Notes: a model not told the origin generated them from the letters alone. 64,000 nt of DNA from RHKX01 sp963826475 (GCA_963826475.1 CAWGXC010000003.1:186001-250000), one strand, 5' to 3'. Counted from the stretch's first letter, positions 33,829 to 42,944 are shown. Translations and numbers: made by a program.

Positions 33829-35378
33829 AGCTCGTAGATCTCCCCGTACTTCGCCCTCAGGTAGGCGATCAGGGGCTTCGCTTGGAGGGGTCCGCCAAGG
33901 GCGACCTCGATCAGCTCTGCGGGCAACATCGTGCCGGCATGGCGGTAGACCCGCTCGTCGAGCCACGCGCGCAGCGGCTCCAGCCCGCCGAGTGCGGTTT
34001 GCGCGACGAGTGAGGGCCGCTCCTGGGCGGCGATCTCCCAGAGCCGAGCGGCGATCATGTTGCCGAGCGAGTAGGTCGGGAAGTAGCCGAAGTCGCCTCC
34101 GGCCCAGTGGACGTCCTGGAGGATTCCCTCCGCGGGCCCGGCCGGGTCGATCCCGAGGTAGGCGCGGGTCGCCTCGATCCAGGCCTCGGGCAGATCCGCG
34201 GGCGCGATCCTGTCCTCGAAGATCGCCAGCTCGAGCTCGAAGCGCAGCGCGATGTGGAGGTTGTAGGTGACCTCGTCGGCCTCGACTCTGATCGGGGTCG
34301 GCCCCGCCCGGTTCACAGCTCGGTAGAGGGTCTCCGGCTCGATTCCCGCGAACCGGTCCGGGAAACTGCGGCTGAGCTCGGGAAGAATCGACTCCAGAAA
34401 ACCTCGCGAGCGGCCGACCCAGTTCTCCCAGAGACGACTCTGCGACTCGTGGAATCCCAGCGATGGCGGCCGGCCGAGGGGACCGCGCCGGAATCCTCGG
34501 GGAAGCGAGGATTCGTAGATGCCATGCCCGGCCTCGTGCAGGGCGGAGAACAGCCCAAAGGACAAGTCGTCGGGTTCGTATCTCGTCGTCAGGCGCACAT
34601 CACCCGCGGCGATGGAGGTCGCAAATGGGTGGATGGTCCGATCGAGTCGCCACCCGTCGGCGGGGAGGGGCAGGCCGGCGACGATCGCCCGCGTCATCCG
34701 CTCCTGCTCGTCGACGTCGAAGGCGCCGATCAGCGGCGCGGCATCGACGGCGTCGGCGTTCGCGGCGATCGAGGCGAGCAGGGGAACGAGGCCGGCGCGA
34801 AGATCCGCGAGCAGCGGTGCCACCTCGGCGGTTCGCATCCCAGGCTCGTAGTCGTCGAGTAACGCGTCGTAGGGGTGTTCGAGCCCTTCGAAGCAATCGA
34901 TGTAGCGACGGCGCAGGTCGATGACGCGCGCCAGGTTCGGCAGGTAGGTGCTCAGGTCGCCGGAGCGGCGCGCCTCGGCCCACGCGCTCTCGCCGAGCGA
35001 TCCGGCGCGCGCGATCTCCGCGCGCAGGTCGGCGGGAACCCGACGCGCCTTGGCCGCATCCCTGCCGGCCATCCGCACCGTCGCAGCATCGATCGGATCC
35101 TCGAGCGAGTCGCCGAGCCGCTCGAGCAGAGCCGCGAGCTCCGGGCCCGCGAGCAGCCGGTGGCGGACCCGAACCAGTGTCGCGAGCTGCTCCGCGCGCC
35201 CTTCGGAGCCTCCCGACGGCATCATCGTCCGCTCATCCCAGAACAGCAGCGCTCGAGCTCGCCCGAGGTCGGCGATCTCGCCCAGCAGCTCATGGAGACG
35301 ACGTAGCTCGGGTTTCGGAGCCGGGTTCACTCCCCGTTTATCCCAGAACCGCCACCCGTCTCGGTCGCGAGGTTGCAT
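33822..35378 (-). CDS. M32-family carboxypeptidase
   Basis: A 518-residue zinc carboxypeptidase of the Taq/Pfu type. HEAGHGIYE in the C-terminal half is the HExxH zinc motif, followed by the conserved ESQSRLWENWVGRSRGF, in which the Glu is the third ligand (key part HESQSRLWEN). DEVTYNLHIALRFELE is also family-typical. These cytosolic enzymes remove C-terminal residues from peptides. The start is unsure: ATG at 35378 or GTG at 35330 (VNPAPKPELR). Upstream is the divergent DUF2130-like gene at 35423. Confidence 0.85.
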   Translation of the reverse strand: MQPRDRDGWRFWDKRGVNPAPKPELRRLHELLGEIADLGRARALLFWDERTMMPSGGSEGRAEQLATLVRVRHRLLAGPELAALLERLGDSLEDPIDAATVRMAGRDAAKARRVPADLRAEIARAGSLGESAWAEARRSGDLSTYLPNLARVIDLRRRYIDCFEGLEHPYDALLDDYEPGMRTAEVAPLLADLRAGLVPLLASIAANADAVDAAPLIGAFDVDEQERMTRAIVAGLPLPADGWRLDRTIHPFATSIAAGDVRLTTRYEPDDLSFGLFSALHEAGHGIYESSLPRGFRRGPLGRPPSLGFHESQSRLWENWVGRSRGFLESILPELSRSFPDRFAGIEPETLYRAVNRAGPTPIRVEADEVTYNLHIALRFELELAIFEDRIAPADLPEAWIEATRAYLGIDPAGPAEGILQDVHWAGGDFGYFPTYSLGNMIAARLWEIAAQERPSLVAQTALGGLEPLRAWLDERVYRHAGTMLPAELIEVALGGPLQAKPLIAYLRAKYGEIYELD

Positions 35379-35422
35379 CGTCAGAAACGCATCCGGAGGT
35401 GCGACTACCTTCGTGAGTCCAC

Positions 35423-36733
35423 ATGGAAGCCTCGCGCCGAGATCAGATCGACCAGCTCGCCTTCGAGGCGCACGCCTCGGTGCGCGCCCTCGCTGACCGG
35501 ATCGTGATCGAGTCGCTCAGCGTCACCGACCAGCGCGCGGCGAAGGTCGTGCGGGAGCGGGCCGAGGCCGGAATCCAGCCCGCCGAGACGGTCGCCAAGG
35601 CGATCGAGATCGGCGCCCGGGTGATCGACTCGGAGAGCACCGCGACCAACGTGGACTACGTCCAGCGCGTCTTCGAGGAGCGAGTCGGGAAGCTGAGCGC
35701 CGAGCTCACCGAAACGCTCGACGAGGGCAGTGACGTGATCGCGCGCCATATCGCTGAGCGGTTCGACGTGGACCGCGCCGACTCCGTTCAGGGTGAGATC
35801 AAGACGATGCTCGTCGCCGCGATTCAGCATCAGCAGGAGCAGCTCAACCGGATGCTCACCGCCGAGGACGGGTCGAACCCTCTCAACGCCGTCCAGCTGC
35901 GCACGGCGAAGGCGATGATCGAAGCGGAGGACCGCCACCGCAAGCAGATCAAGGAGCTTCAGGACAGCCACTCCGATGCATCCCGTGCGTTGCAGGGACG
36001 CGTTGCCGAGCTCAGCGAGAGAGTCACCCAGCTGGTCGAGCGCAACATGGGTGATGAGCTGGTCGCCGAGGCCGAGGCCGCCGGCACCCGCAAGGGGCTC
36101 AGCTTCGAGGAGCGGGTCTTCGGAGCGATCGAGAACGTCGCCGACGCACGCGGTGACTCCGCGATCCACACCGGTGGCGAGGGCGCCGAAGGCGGCGGCA
36201 AGAAGGGTGACGTCGTCGTTGAGATCGCGGCCGGCGCCGGGCCTTCGAACGGCCGGATCGTCTTCGAGGTCAAGGATCGCAAGCTCTCCAAGAACGATGC
36301 CTGGGCTGAGCTCAACGCTGCGATGGCCGCCCGGGCCGCTTCCTTCGGGGTTCTGGTCGTGGCCGGCGAGGACCGGATCCCCTCCGGCCGCGAGCAGCTC
36401 CACGAGTACGAGGGGAACAAGCTGATCGTCGCGGTCGATCGGGACGAGCCAGATTCCCTTGCTTTGGCGATCGCCTACCGTCTGGCGGCGGCCCGCGTGG
36501 CGATGGCTCGCGGGCGTGACATGACCGTTGACGCCTCCGAGGTCCTCTCCGTCAGCGAGGAGGCCATCTCCTGCCTCAAGCAGGCTCAGTCGATCCGCTC
36601 GGCGCTGACCGGCATCAAGACTTCATCGGACAAGGCCCGCACCGGGCTCGACGAGATGGTCGCATCAGTGGAGGCGAAGCTCGAGCGGATCGATTCCCTC
36701 GTGGCGGACGCCGCCGCGGACTCCGCCGTCTAG
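35423..36733 (+). CDS. Coiled-coil protein with DUF2130/PD-(D/E)XK-like nuclease domain
   Basis: A 436-residue protein. The N-terminal 230 residues are helical with coiled-coil character. A separate C-terminal domain starts near SFEERVFGAIENVA and has KKGDVVVEI, then RIVFEVKDRKLSK near residue 280; D...E-x-K is the catalytic spacing of PD-(D/E)XK nucleases and of the DUF2130 family. AARAASFGVLVVAGEDRIP resembles the following DUF2130 strands. DNA cleavage, repair or defence are possibilities. A TACCTT hexamer lies 11 bases before the ATG. The stop overlaps the convergent hydroxy-acid dehydrogenase gene by 4 bases. Confidence 0.6.
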   Translation: MEASRRDQIDQLAFEAHASVRALADRIVIESLSVTDQRAAKVVRERAEAGIQPAETVAKAIEIGARVIDSESTATNVDYVQRVFEERVGKLSAELTETLDEGSDVIARHIAERFDVDRADSVQGEIKTMLVAAIQHQQEQLNRMLTAEDGSNPLNAVQLRTAKAMIEAEDRHRKQIKELQDSHSDASRALQGRVAELSERVTQLVERNMGDELVAEAEAAGTRKGLSFEERVFGAIENVADARGDSAIHTGGEGAEGGGKKGDVVVEIAAGAGPSNGRIVFEVKDRKLSKNDAWAELNAAMAARAASFGVLVVAGEDRIPSGREQLHEYEGNKLIVAVDRDEPDSLALAIAYRLAAARVAMARGRDMTVDASEVLSVSEEAISCLKQAQSIRSALTGIKTSSDKARTGLDEMVASVEAKLERIDSLVADAAADSAV

Positions 36734-37917
36734 GGCCTTCGAACCAGCATCCCAGCCTCGAGCTGGGAGGGCCTCGTCGAGCCCGACAGCGCCATCGTCA
36801 GATCGAGCTCGGCGAGGAGGTAGCGCAGCACCTTCTCGACGCCCTCGGCGCCCTCGAGCGCCATTCCCCACAGATATGGACGCCCGACGAGGATTGCGTC
36901 TGCCCCGAGCGCCAGCGCCTTGACGGCATCCGCGCCTGAGCGGATGCCACTGTCGAAGAGCACGGTGAGGTCGTCGCCGACCGCGCCGGCAATCGCGGGG
37001 AGGGCATCGAGCGCGGCGATCGCCCCGTCGACCTGACGGCCGCCGTGGTTGGAGACGACGATCCCCTCCGCACCCCTCTCGCGCGCCTCGCGCGCGTCGT
37101 CGGGGTGGAGGATGCCCTTGACGACGATCGGCAGCGAGGTCATCGCCCGCAGCCGATCGAGGTCCTCCCAGGTCAGCCCCGGGTTCCCGAACACTCCGAT
37201 GAAGTGACCGATTGCGGCACCCTGATCGTCCTCGGGGGTCTGCTCGAGCGAGCCGCGGAACACCGGGTCGGCGAAGAAGTTCGCGAGGCCCTGCCCGTGG
37301 ATGAACGGCAGGTACGCATTCTGCAGATCGCGTGGCTTCCAGCCGGGGAACGCGTTGTCGACGGTGACGACGATGGCTCCGTAGCCCGCGGCCTCGGCGC
37401 GCTCCACGAAGCTCGTCGCGAGCTCCGGGTCGTTGGGCCAATACAGCTGAAACATGCGAGGTCCGTCGCCGGTTTCGGCGGCGATCGCCTCCAACGTGTG
37501 ACTGGCGACCGTGCCGGCGGTCATCGGCACCCCGACCGCGGCCGACCCGCGCGCGCTGGCCAACTCGCCGTCGGGGTGGATGATGGTCTGCACCCCGACC
37601 GGGGCGAGGGCGACCGGCGACGGCCAGTCCATCCCGAGCAGAGCGGTGCTCAGATCCCGGACGGAGATATCCCGCAGCATCCGCGGAACGATCCGCCAGC
37701 TACTGAAGGCGCGAGCGTTCTCCCGGGCCGTGTCCTCGGTCCCGGCCGAGCCGAACACGTAGCCGGCAGCGGTCGGCTCGAGCGCGGCTTCGGCCTGTCT
37801 GGCGAGCTCGTCCCAGGCGACGGGCATCGTGGGTGCCTGGCCGCCCGCGCCGAAGGCGTAGATCGTCCGATAGTGATCGCCGAACTGTTCGGGGGGAGCT
37901 GAGCCGGGCTCCGTCAT
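36730..37917 (-). CDS. FMN-dependent alpha-hydroxy-acid dehydrogenase
   Basis: A 395-residue member of the lactate dehydrogenase/glycolate oxidase family. SNHGGRQVDG holds the catalytic His and Arg; FDSGIRSGADAVKALALGA binds the FMN phosphate (key part DSGIRSGADAVKAL). VVKGILHPDDA supplies the flavin Lys. It oxidises a 2-hydroxy acid such as lactate, glycolate or mandelate, passing electrons to oxygen or quinone. The start ATG at 37917 follows a run of out-of-family Arg-rich sequence. It is 25 bases after the next gene's stop, and the operon includes a small lipoprotein. Confidence 0.88.
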   Translation of the reverse strand: MTEPGSAPPEQFGDHYRTIYAFGAGGQAPTMPVAWDELARQAEAALEPTAAGYVFGSAGTEDTARENARAFSSWRIVPRMLRDISVRDLSTALLGMDWPSPVALAPVGVQTIIHPDGELASARGSAAVGVPMTAGTVASHTLEAIAAETGDGPRMFQLYWPNDPELATSFVERAEAAGYGAIVVTVDNAFPGWKPRDLQNAYLPFIHGQGLANFFADPVFRGSLEQTPEDDQGAAIGHFIGVFGNPGLTWEDLDRLRAMTSLPIVVKGILHPDDAREARERGAEGIVVSNHGGRQVDGAIAALDALPAIAGAVGDDLTVLFDSGIRSGADAVKALALGADAILVGRPYLWGMALEGAEGVEKVLRYLLAELDLTMALSGSTRPSQLEAGMLVRRP

Positions 37918-37942
37918 CGGGACGTCAGACTCGCGTTGCCGC

Positions 37943-38344
37943 TCAGGGCAGGAGCAGGTCGTTCTGCGCGCTCGGGCGCGGCGAGCCGACCTTGAGGGCA
38001 CCGCTCGAGATCGTCCCGACGTCGGAGTTGACCTTGTAGTCGCCCTGCTTGAGGTCGAACTTCAGGGAGCCGACGCCGCCGGCGGGAATCGAGCCGGTGC
38101 TGACGTCGCTCGGCCCGGAGAAGTCGAGCGCGACATCCTCGCGAGACTGGTTCGAGATGGTCACCGTCGCGAGCCCGGCGCCGACCTTGTCGGGGGCGAT
38201 CACGACCTTGCCGTCGTCGATCCTGGCGCTCAGCTCCACCGGCGAAGCTGGACGGGGGTCGTTGGGAAAATCCTCGGAGCCGCAGCCGGCGACGATGGTC
38301 GCGGCGGCGATGGCGAGCAGCGCTGCGGCGGATCTCCTCCTCAT
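37943..38344 (-). CDS. Small lipoprotein with cupredoxin-like domain
   Basis: A 133-residue lipoprotein: MRRRSAAALLAIAAATIVAGCGSED carries the lipobox VAGC near residue 21 (key part TIVAGC). The mature part (VVIAPDKVGAGLATVTISNQ, SREDVALDF, GSLKFDLKQGDYKV) reads as a cupredoxin-like beta-sandwich; the copper ligands are not obvious, so it is probably not a blue copper protein. The ATG at 38344 is 12 bases from a TATAGA hexamer, itself next to copy B of the repeat. Precedes the hydroxy-acid dehydrogenase by 25 bases. Confidence 0.6.
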   Translation of the reverse strand: MRRRSAAALLAIAAATIVAGCGSEDFPNDPRPASPVELSARIDDGKVVIAPDKVGAGLATVTISNQSREDVALDFSGPSDVSTGSIPAGGVGSLKFDLKQGDYKVNSDVGTISSGALKVGSPRPSAQNDLLLP

Positions 38345-38361
38345 CCGGCTTCTGAATCTAT

Positions 38362-38407
38362 AGGTAACTCCGGGGGAATGCTCCACTTCGCGTCCGCGTC
38401 CCTCGGG
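38362..38407 (-). repeat. Copy B of the 46-base repeat, upstream of a lipoprotein gene
   Basis: Read on the minus strand it starts CCCGAGGGACGCGGACGCGA and ends AGTTACCT. It matches copy A at 42 of 46 aligned positions. Its end touches a TATAGA hexamer (plus 38357-38362), the probable -10 of the lipoprotein gene. Confidence 0.6.
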
Positions 38408-38446
38408 TGGAGGGGCGTTGGGGCGGGAGATCTTCTCGTCCAGGGC

Positions 38447-39484
38447 CTATCCCATCCACACGGATTTGCGATCGGCGAGCATTTCGTCGAGCGCCTTCTG
38501 GATCCTGGTGCGTACCTCCTCGGCGACTCCCTGCACCGCCGCCGAGTCATCCACCGTGCCCTCGGGAAGTGCGGCGACGTCGAGCGGCTCGAGGAACCTG
38601 ATCTTGAACTTCGCCGGCATGTACATCAGGGCGGCCAGCGGTCCGAAGTGCGGAAATGCGTGATTGATCGGCGCATAGAGGAGGCCGGTCATCCGTTGCA
38701 GCGAGCGCATGTGGGCGAAGATCGGCATCGCCTCCTCGCCTCCGACGAGGGCGATGGGGATGATGGGGACTCCCGCGCGGAGGGCGGTCCGGACGAAGCC
38801 CCCGCGGCCGAATCGGCGCAGCCGATAGCGCTGCCAGAGCACCTTGCCGCTGCCCTTCATCCCCTCGGGGAAGACGATCGCAAGGCGTCCCTCGTCACCG
38901 AGCAGTCGCTGGGCGTTGGCCGGATGAGCGGGGACCACGCCGAGCTTGTTCGCCAGCATCCCGACTCCCGGATATCCCTTGAACCAGTGCTCGCCGAGCA
39001 TGTACAGGGCCCTGGGTGACGGATGCTCGTTGCGGATCGCCTGCATGATCATCGGGGCGTCCGGGGGCAGCGCGCCGGCGTGATTGCAGACCAGCAGGGC
39101 GCCGCCGGATGAGGGGACGTTCTCGACGCCCTCGACCTCGGTTCTGAACCAATAGCGGTAGTAGAAGTTGAGGACGGGGTCGGCGAGTGCCATCAGACGC
39201 TCCGACCGTCCCCAATCGTCGAGGTCGCGCCCGGGCTCGGCGGCCGGCAGGAGCTCCCGCAGCTCCTCGGAGGTCGGTCCATCGGCGCCCTCGACCTCGA
39301 GCGAAGACGGCAGGCTCGCCGCCAGCTCGTCGGCGCTCGGGTCGAAGGTGGGGGGGAGCCGCTCGGGGTCCGGAGCGTGGCGCACCTCTTCGACCCCCTC
39401 GACGCGACCGCCGAGAAGCGGGGAGTCCGCGCTGATCGGCCGCCCGCCCAGGCCGATCGGCCGGCCGCGCGGCGCCGGCGTCAA
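38447..39484 (-). CDS. PlsC-like glycerophosphate acyltransferase
   Basis: A 345-residue acyltransferase. CNHAGALPPDAP is the H(x)4D-type catalytic motif and VFPEGMKG the FPEG motif of the PlsC/AGPAT fold. A 95-residue acidic N-terminal extension (ADELAASLPSSLEVEG) precedes the catalytic domain and is unusual. Probable role: acylation of lysophosphatidate or another lipid. The TTG start overlaps the stop of the YgfZ-like gene (39481-39484). Confidence 0.75.
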   Translation of the reverse strand: MTPAPRGRPIGLGGRPISADSPLLGGRVEGVEEVRHAPDPERLPPTFDPSADELAASLPSSLEVEGADGPTSEELRELLPAAEPGRDLDDWGRSERLMALADPVLNFYYRYWFRTEVEGVENVPSSGGALLVCNHAGALPPDAPMIMQAIRNEHPSPRALYMLGEHWFKGYPGVGMLANKLGVVPAHPANAQRLLGDEGRLAIVFPEGMKGSGKVLWQRYRLRRFGRGGFVRTALRAGVPIIPIALVGGEEAMPIFAHMRSLQRMTGLLYAPINHAFPHFGPLAALMYMPAKFKIRFLEPLDVAALPEGTVDDSAAVQGVAEEVRTRIQKALDEMLADRKSVWMG

Positions 39485-40425
39485 GCGGCTATCTCCACGA
39501 CCTTCGCGGGAACGCCGTCGCCGATGATCACATCAGCGCCGGGCTCGGCCTCGCGTCGCAGGATCGCAAGGGCCAGTGGGCCGCTGGCCGGGGAGAGCAC
39601 CGCCGTTCCGATCGTTCCGACCTCCCGGCCGTCGATGCTCACGGTGTCGCCTTCGGCGACGGGCTTCTCGGGGGCGAGCTTGCGCAGGTGGCGGTTCGGC
39701 TTGCCCTTGTAATGCAGTCGGGCGACGGTCTCCTGGCCGATGTAGCAGCCCTTGGTGAAGCTGACGGCGCGGTCGTTGATTCCGGCCTCCTGCGGCATGG
39801 TCGCCGGGCTGATCTCGTGACCGACGCGCGGCCTCCCCGCCTCGACGCGGGCGATCTCGGCCGCCTCGATGGCGATCGGCTCGGCACCGGCCTCGAGCAG
39901 CGCCGATCGCAATCTCTCGAGCTCACCGACGGGAACGAGGATGTCGACGCCCAGGTCCGTTGCGATCCCCCGGCAGGCGATGCCGGCGATCGCAAGCTCC
40001 CGATGGGCGTGCTCGGGCCGGATCGGCCCGCCCGCGATCTCCTCCGAGCGGGGTCCGATCAGCGAGAGCAGCCCGCACTCCGCCGAGGAATCCTCGACGG
40101 CGGCATCGCGTCCGACCTTGTACATCTGAAGATGAGCGAGCACGAGCTCGCCGGAGGCGGACTCGGTGTCGATCAGGAAGTGGTCAGGCGCGGTGCGCAG
40201 GACCCGCATGTCGGCCCGGATCTTGCCCTTCCGATCGAGCAGCGCCGCATAGCAGCCTTGGCCGGGCTCGAGGCCCTCGATGTCGTTCGTGAGCTGGCCT
40301 TGAAGGAACTCACCGGCCTCGCTGCCGTCGACCGTGAGGCGCGCACGCTCGGAGCGATCGAGAAGCCCCGCGCCCTCGCGCAGCGCGCGGTATTGAGCGT
40401 CGATTCCGATCGCCGGGTCAGCCAT
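39481..40425 (-). CDS. YgfZ/GcvT-like folate-binding protein
   Basis: A 314-residue protein with the GcvT aminomethyltransferase fold. FTKGCYIGQETVAR is the YgfZ signature with its conserved Cys, which in E. coli helps repair iron-sulfur enzymes. It differs from true GcvT, which lacks KGCYxGQE. TACAAT lies six bases before the ATG at 40425, so the message is likely leaderless. Adjacent divergent gene is the DtxR-type regulator; the pair may both be tied to iron handling, but that is inference. Confidence 0.88.
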   Translation of the reverse strand: MADPAIGIDAQYRALREGAGLLDRSERARLTVDGSEAGEFLQGQLTNDIEGLEPGQGCYAALLDRKGKIRADMRVLRTAPDHFLIDTESASGELVLAHLQMYKVGRDAAVEDSSAECGLLSLIGPRSEEIAGGPIRPEHAHRELAIAGIACRGIATDLGVDILVPVGELERLRSALLEAGAEPIAIEAAEIARVEAGRPRVGHEISPATMPQEAGINDRAVSFTKGCYIGQETVARLHYKGKPNRHLRKLAPEKPVAEGDTVSIDGREVGTIGTAVLSPASGPLALAILRREAEPGADVIIGDGVPAKVVEIAA

Positions 40426-40463
40426 GCGCCGATTGTACGAGAGGCGCACCTCGCGGTAAGGAA

Positions 40464-40479
40464 GTTGGACCTGTCAAAC
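40464..40479. promoter_or_regulatory. Candidate operator upstream of the DtxR-family gene
   Basis: GTTGGAC-CT-GTCAAAC, arms that match at six of seven positions. Ends nine bases before the ATG of the regulator (40489), at the place expected for autoregulation by the DtxR/MntR-type protein. Confidence 0.45.
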
Positions 40480-40488
40480 TCTCGGACC

Positions 40489-41223
40489 ATGATGTCGCTA
40501 AAAAGTGCTCTGCCGCCATCGGGATCGCATCGCCGGGAGAGTCGCGAGCGCGCTTCGGAGGCGATCGAGGACTACGCCAAGGCGCTGCATGCCCTGGCAT
40601 CCCGCGAGCCCGGCCCGGTCGGGACGAACGCGCTGGCGGAGCGTCTCGGCGTCTCACCGGGCACGGTCACCGCGATGTTGAAGCGGATGGCCGCGCTCGG
40701 GCTCGTCAGCTACGAGCCCTACCAGGGCGCCGTGCTGACCGGGGCGGGGGAGCGGATCGCGCTCGAGGTGATCCGCCATCACCGGCTGCTCGAGTCGTTC
40801 CTCGCGGAGGCGCTCGGGATGCCGTGGGATCGGGTCCACGACGAGGCCGAGGTCCTCGAGCACTACATAAGCGAAGACCTCGTGGAGCGGATGGCCGCTG
40901 CCCTCGGTCACCCGGCTCGAGATCCTCACGGCGATCCCATCCCCGACCGGGAGCTCCGCTTCGAGCAGGGGGACTCGATCGGAGTCCCGCTCACCGAGCT
41001 CGAGCCCGGGGAGGCCGGGACGTTCATGCGCGTTTCCGATGGTCAACCCGAGATGCTTCGCTACCTCTCCGACCATGAGATCCTGCCCGGGGCCGAACTC
41101 CGCCTGACCCGTCGCGAGCCGTTCGGTGCCGGTCTGGTCATCGAATCCAGCGGCATCGAGTGCCTGATCGGACCCGAGCTCGCCCTGAGGATGTCGGTCG
41201 AGCGAGCCCGGGCGGACGGGTGA
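40489..41223 (+). CDS. DtxR-family metal-dependent repressor
   Basis: A 244-residue regulator. Winged helix residues (GTNALAERLGVSPGTVTAMLKRMAALGLV, key part AERLGVSPGTVTAMLKRM), then the dimerisation and metal domain (IRHHRLLESFLAEALGMPWDRVHDEAEVLEH with the His/Glu ligands) and a C-terminal FeoA/SH3-like domain. Overlap of its stop with the start of mntH (41220-41223) strongly suggests control of manganese uptake, as MntR does. I chose the first of two ATGs at 40489. Iron control cannot be excluded. Confidence 0.85.
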   Translation: MMSLKSALPPSGSHRRESRERASEAIEDYAKALHALASREPGPVGTNALAERLGVSPGTVTAMLKRMAALGLVSYEPYQGAVLTGAGERIALEVIRHHRLLESFLAEALGMPWDRVHDEAEVLEHYISEDLVERMAAALGHPARDPHGDPIPDRELRFEQGDSIGVPLTELEPGEAGTFMRVSDGQPEMLRYLSDHEILPGAELRLTRREPFGAGLVIESSGIECLIGPELALRMSVERARADG

Positions 41224-42539
41224 GCTCTCCGGCGCCGCCACCGACCGGCGAGGTCAGCGTCGACGTCTTCCTTCCGGGTGAGGCCCGCGTCGCGGACGCT
41301 GCGCAGCGCTCGCTCGACGGCGAGCAGCGCGGCCTCAGGAAGATCTGGCCGTTCCTCGGCCCGGCCTTCGTCGCCTGCGTCGCCTACGTCGATCCGGGCA
41401 ACTTCGCGACGAACATCGCCGGCGGCGCGCAGTTCGGCTATGCGCTGCTGTGGGTCGTGCTCGCGGCCAACCTGATCGGGATGGTCGTCCAGACGCAATC
41501 GGCCAAGCTCGGGATCGCCACCGGGAAGAACCTCCCCGAGCTCTGTCGCGAGGAGTTTCCGCGGCGGACTTCTCTCGCGCTCTGGGTCCAGGCCGAACTG
41601 GTTGCGATGGCGACCGATGTCGCGGAGGTGATCGGAGCCGCGCTCGGCCTCTACCTGCTGTTCGGCATCCCGCTCTTCTGGGCCGGCGTGATCGCCGGGG
41701 CGGGCTCGTTCCTGATCCTCACGCTCCAGCAGCGCGGCTTCCGCAAGCTCGAGGCCCTGATCGCCGGCTTCGTCGGCGTGGTGATCGCGGCGTTCGCCTT
41801 CGAGGTCACCCGTTCGAATCCCGATCCGGGAGGGATCGCCGAGGGCCTCTTCATCCCCGGCTTCGACGGCACCGAGAGCGTGCTGCTCGCCACGGGCATC
41901 CTTGGTGCCACCGTGATGCCGCACGTGGTCTACCTGCACTCCGCCCTGACCCAGTCGCGCGTCGTCGGGCGCAACGACGCCGAACGCAGGAAGATCCTCA
42001 ACTTCGAAAAGGTCGATGTGATCATCGCGATGACCATCGCGGGTCTCGTGAACATGTCGATGGTGATCGTCGCCGCCGGCCTGTTCAACGCGGGCGGGCT
42101 GACCGGCATCGACTCGATCGAGGGTGCTTTCGAGGGCCTGCGCCAGACCGTGTCGAACAACGCAGCCACGGTCTTCGGGGTCGCGCTGCTCGCGTCGGGA
42201 CTCGCCTCGACCTCGGTCGGGACGATGGCGGGTCAGGTCGTCATGCAGGGCTTCATCAAGCGCAAGATCTCACTGACCCTGCGCCGGGCGATCACCCTGA
42301 CCCCCGCCCTGATCGTGCTTGCGATCGGCCTCGACCCGACGCGAGCGCTAGTGGTATCCCAGGTGGTGCTCTCGTTCGGCATCCCGTTCGCGCTCGTCCC
42401 GCTGCTGATCATCTCCAGCCGTGAGCGCGTGATGGGGGCGATGGTCAACCCGGGCTGGCTGACGGTCTTCGCCTCGGTCCTCGCGACGATGATCATCGCC
42501 CTCAATCTCTTCCTGCTCTACGAGCTCTTCCTCGCCTGA
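41220..42539 (+). CDS. mntH: NRAMP-family Mn2+/Fe2+ transporter
   Basis: A 439-residue transporter with 11-12 helices. AYVDPGNFATNI in helix 1 has the DPGN metal-binding motif and MPHVVYLHSALT in helix 6 the MPH motif. These bind a divalent metal, usually Mn2+, moved with protons. Start is GTG at 41220, overlapping the stop of the DtxR-family regulator. The first 40 residues (VSVDVFLPGEARVADA) are an amphipathic cytosolic extension. Confidence 0.92.
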   Translation: MSSPAPPPTGEVSVDVFLPGEARVADAAQRSLDGEQRGLRKIWPFLGPAFVACVAYVDPGNFATNIAGGAQFGYALLWVVLAANLIGMVVQTQSAKLGIATGKNLPELCREEFPRRTSLALWVQAELVAMATDVAEVIGAALGLYLLFGIPLFWAGVIAGAGSFLILTLQQRGFRKLEALIAGFVGVVIAAFAFEVTRSNPDPGGIAEGLFIPGFDGTESVLLATGILGATVMPHVVYLHSALTQSRVVGRNDAERRKILNFEKVDVIIAMTIAGLVNMSMVIVAAGLFNAGGLTGIDSIEGAFEGLRQTVSNNAATVFGVALLASGLASTSVGTMAGQVVMQGFIKRKISLTLRRAITLTPALIVLAIGLDPTRALVVSQVVLSFGIPFALVPLLIISSRERVMGAMVNPGWLTVFASVLATMIIALNLFLLYELFLA

Positions 42540-42569
42540 GCCGCGGCTCGCCTCGGTAGGGTGGCTGCC

Positions 42570-42932
42570 ATGGCTTTGAGCGAGGCATTCGCGGAGATCG
42601 TCGAGGCGCTGCCTCGCGACTGGACCGACATGCAGCTCGACCTGCGGATCACGGACGAGGACCGATACGTCGACGCCTCGATCCCGATGACTCAGATCAA
42701 CGCTCAGCCGTACTCCGAGGCCGAGTGGCATTGGCGGATCAACGTCGCCAACGGCTTCGGCCACGGCGCCGCGCCCGAGACCGTCACCTGGGTGTTCTCG
42801 ATGCTCGACCGCCAGGGGATCGAGGGCGAGCTCGTCGTCCGCGACCTCAACGAGGGCCGGGCCGAGGTCGTGCAGATGTGGGGCCGGCCGGAGAGCGTCC
42901 GGCGCGAGTACCGCCAGCGCCGCTCGATCTAG
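42570..42932 (+). CDS. Small conserved protein of unknown function
   Basis: A 120-residue alpha/beta protein (TDMQLDLRITDEDRYVDAS, EWHWRINVANGFGHG, TVTWVFSMLDRQGIEGEL). No catalytic motif. TAGGGT at 42557-42562, seven bases before the ATG, marks a leaderless promoter and decides the start. It follows mntH by 30 bases. The family is not known to me. Confidence 0.55.
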   Translation: MALSEAFAEIVEALPRDWTDMQLDLRITDEDRYVDASIPMTQINAQPYSEAEWHWRINVANGFGHGAAPETVTWVFSMLDRQGIEGELVVRDLNEGRAEVVQMWGRPESVRREYRQRRSI

Positions 42933-42944
42933 CGGCGGGACGCG

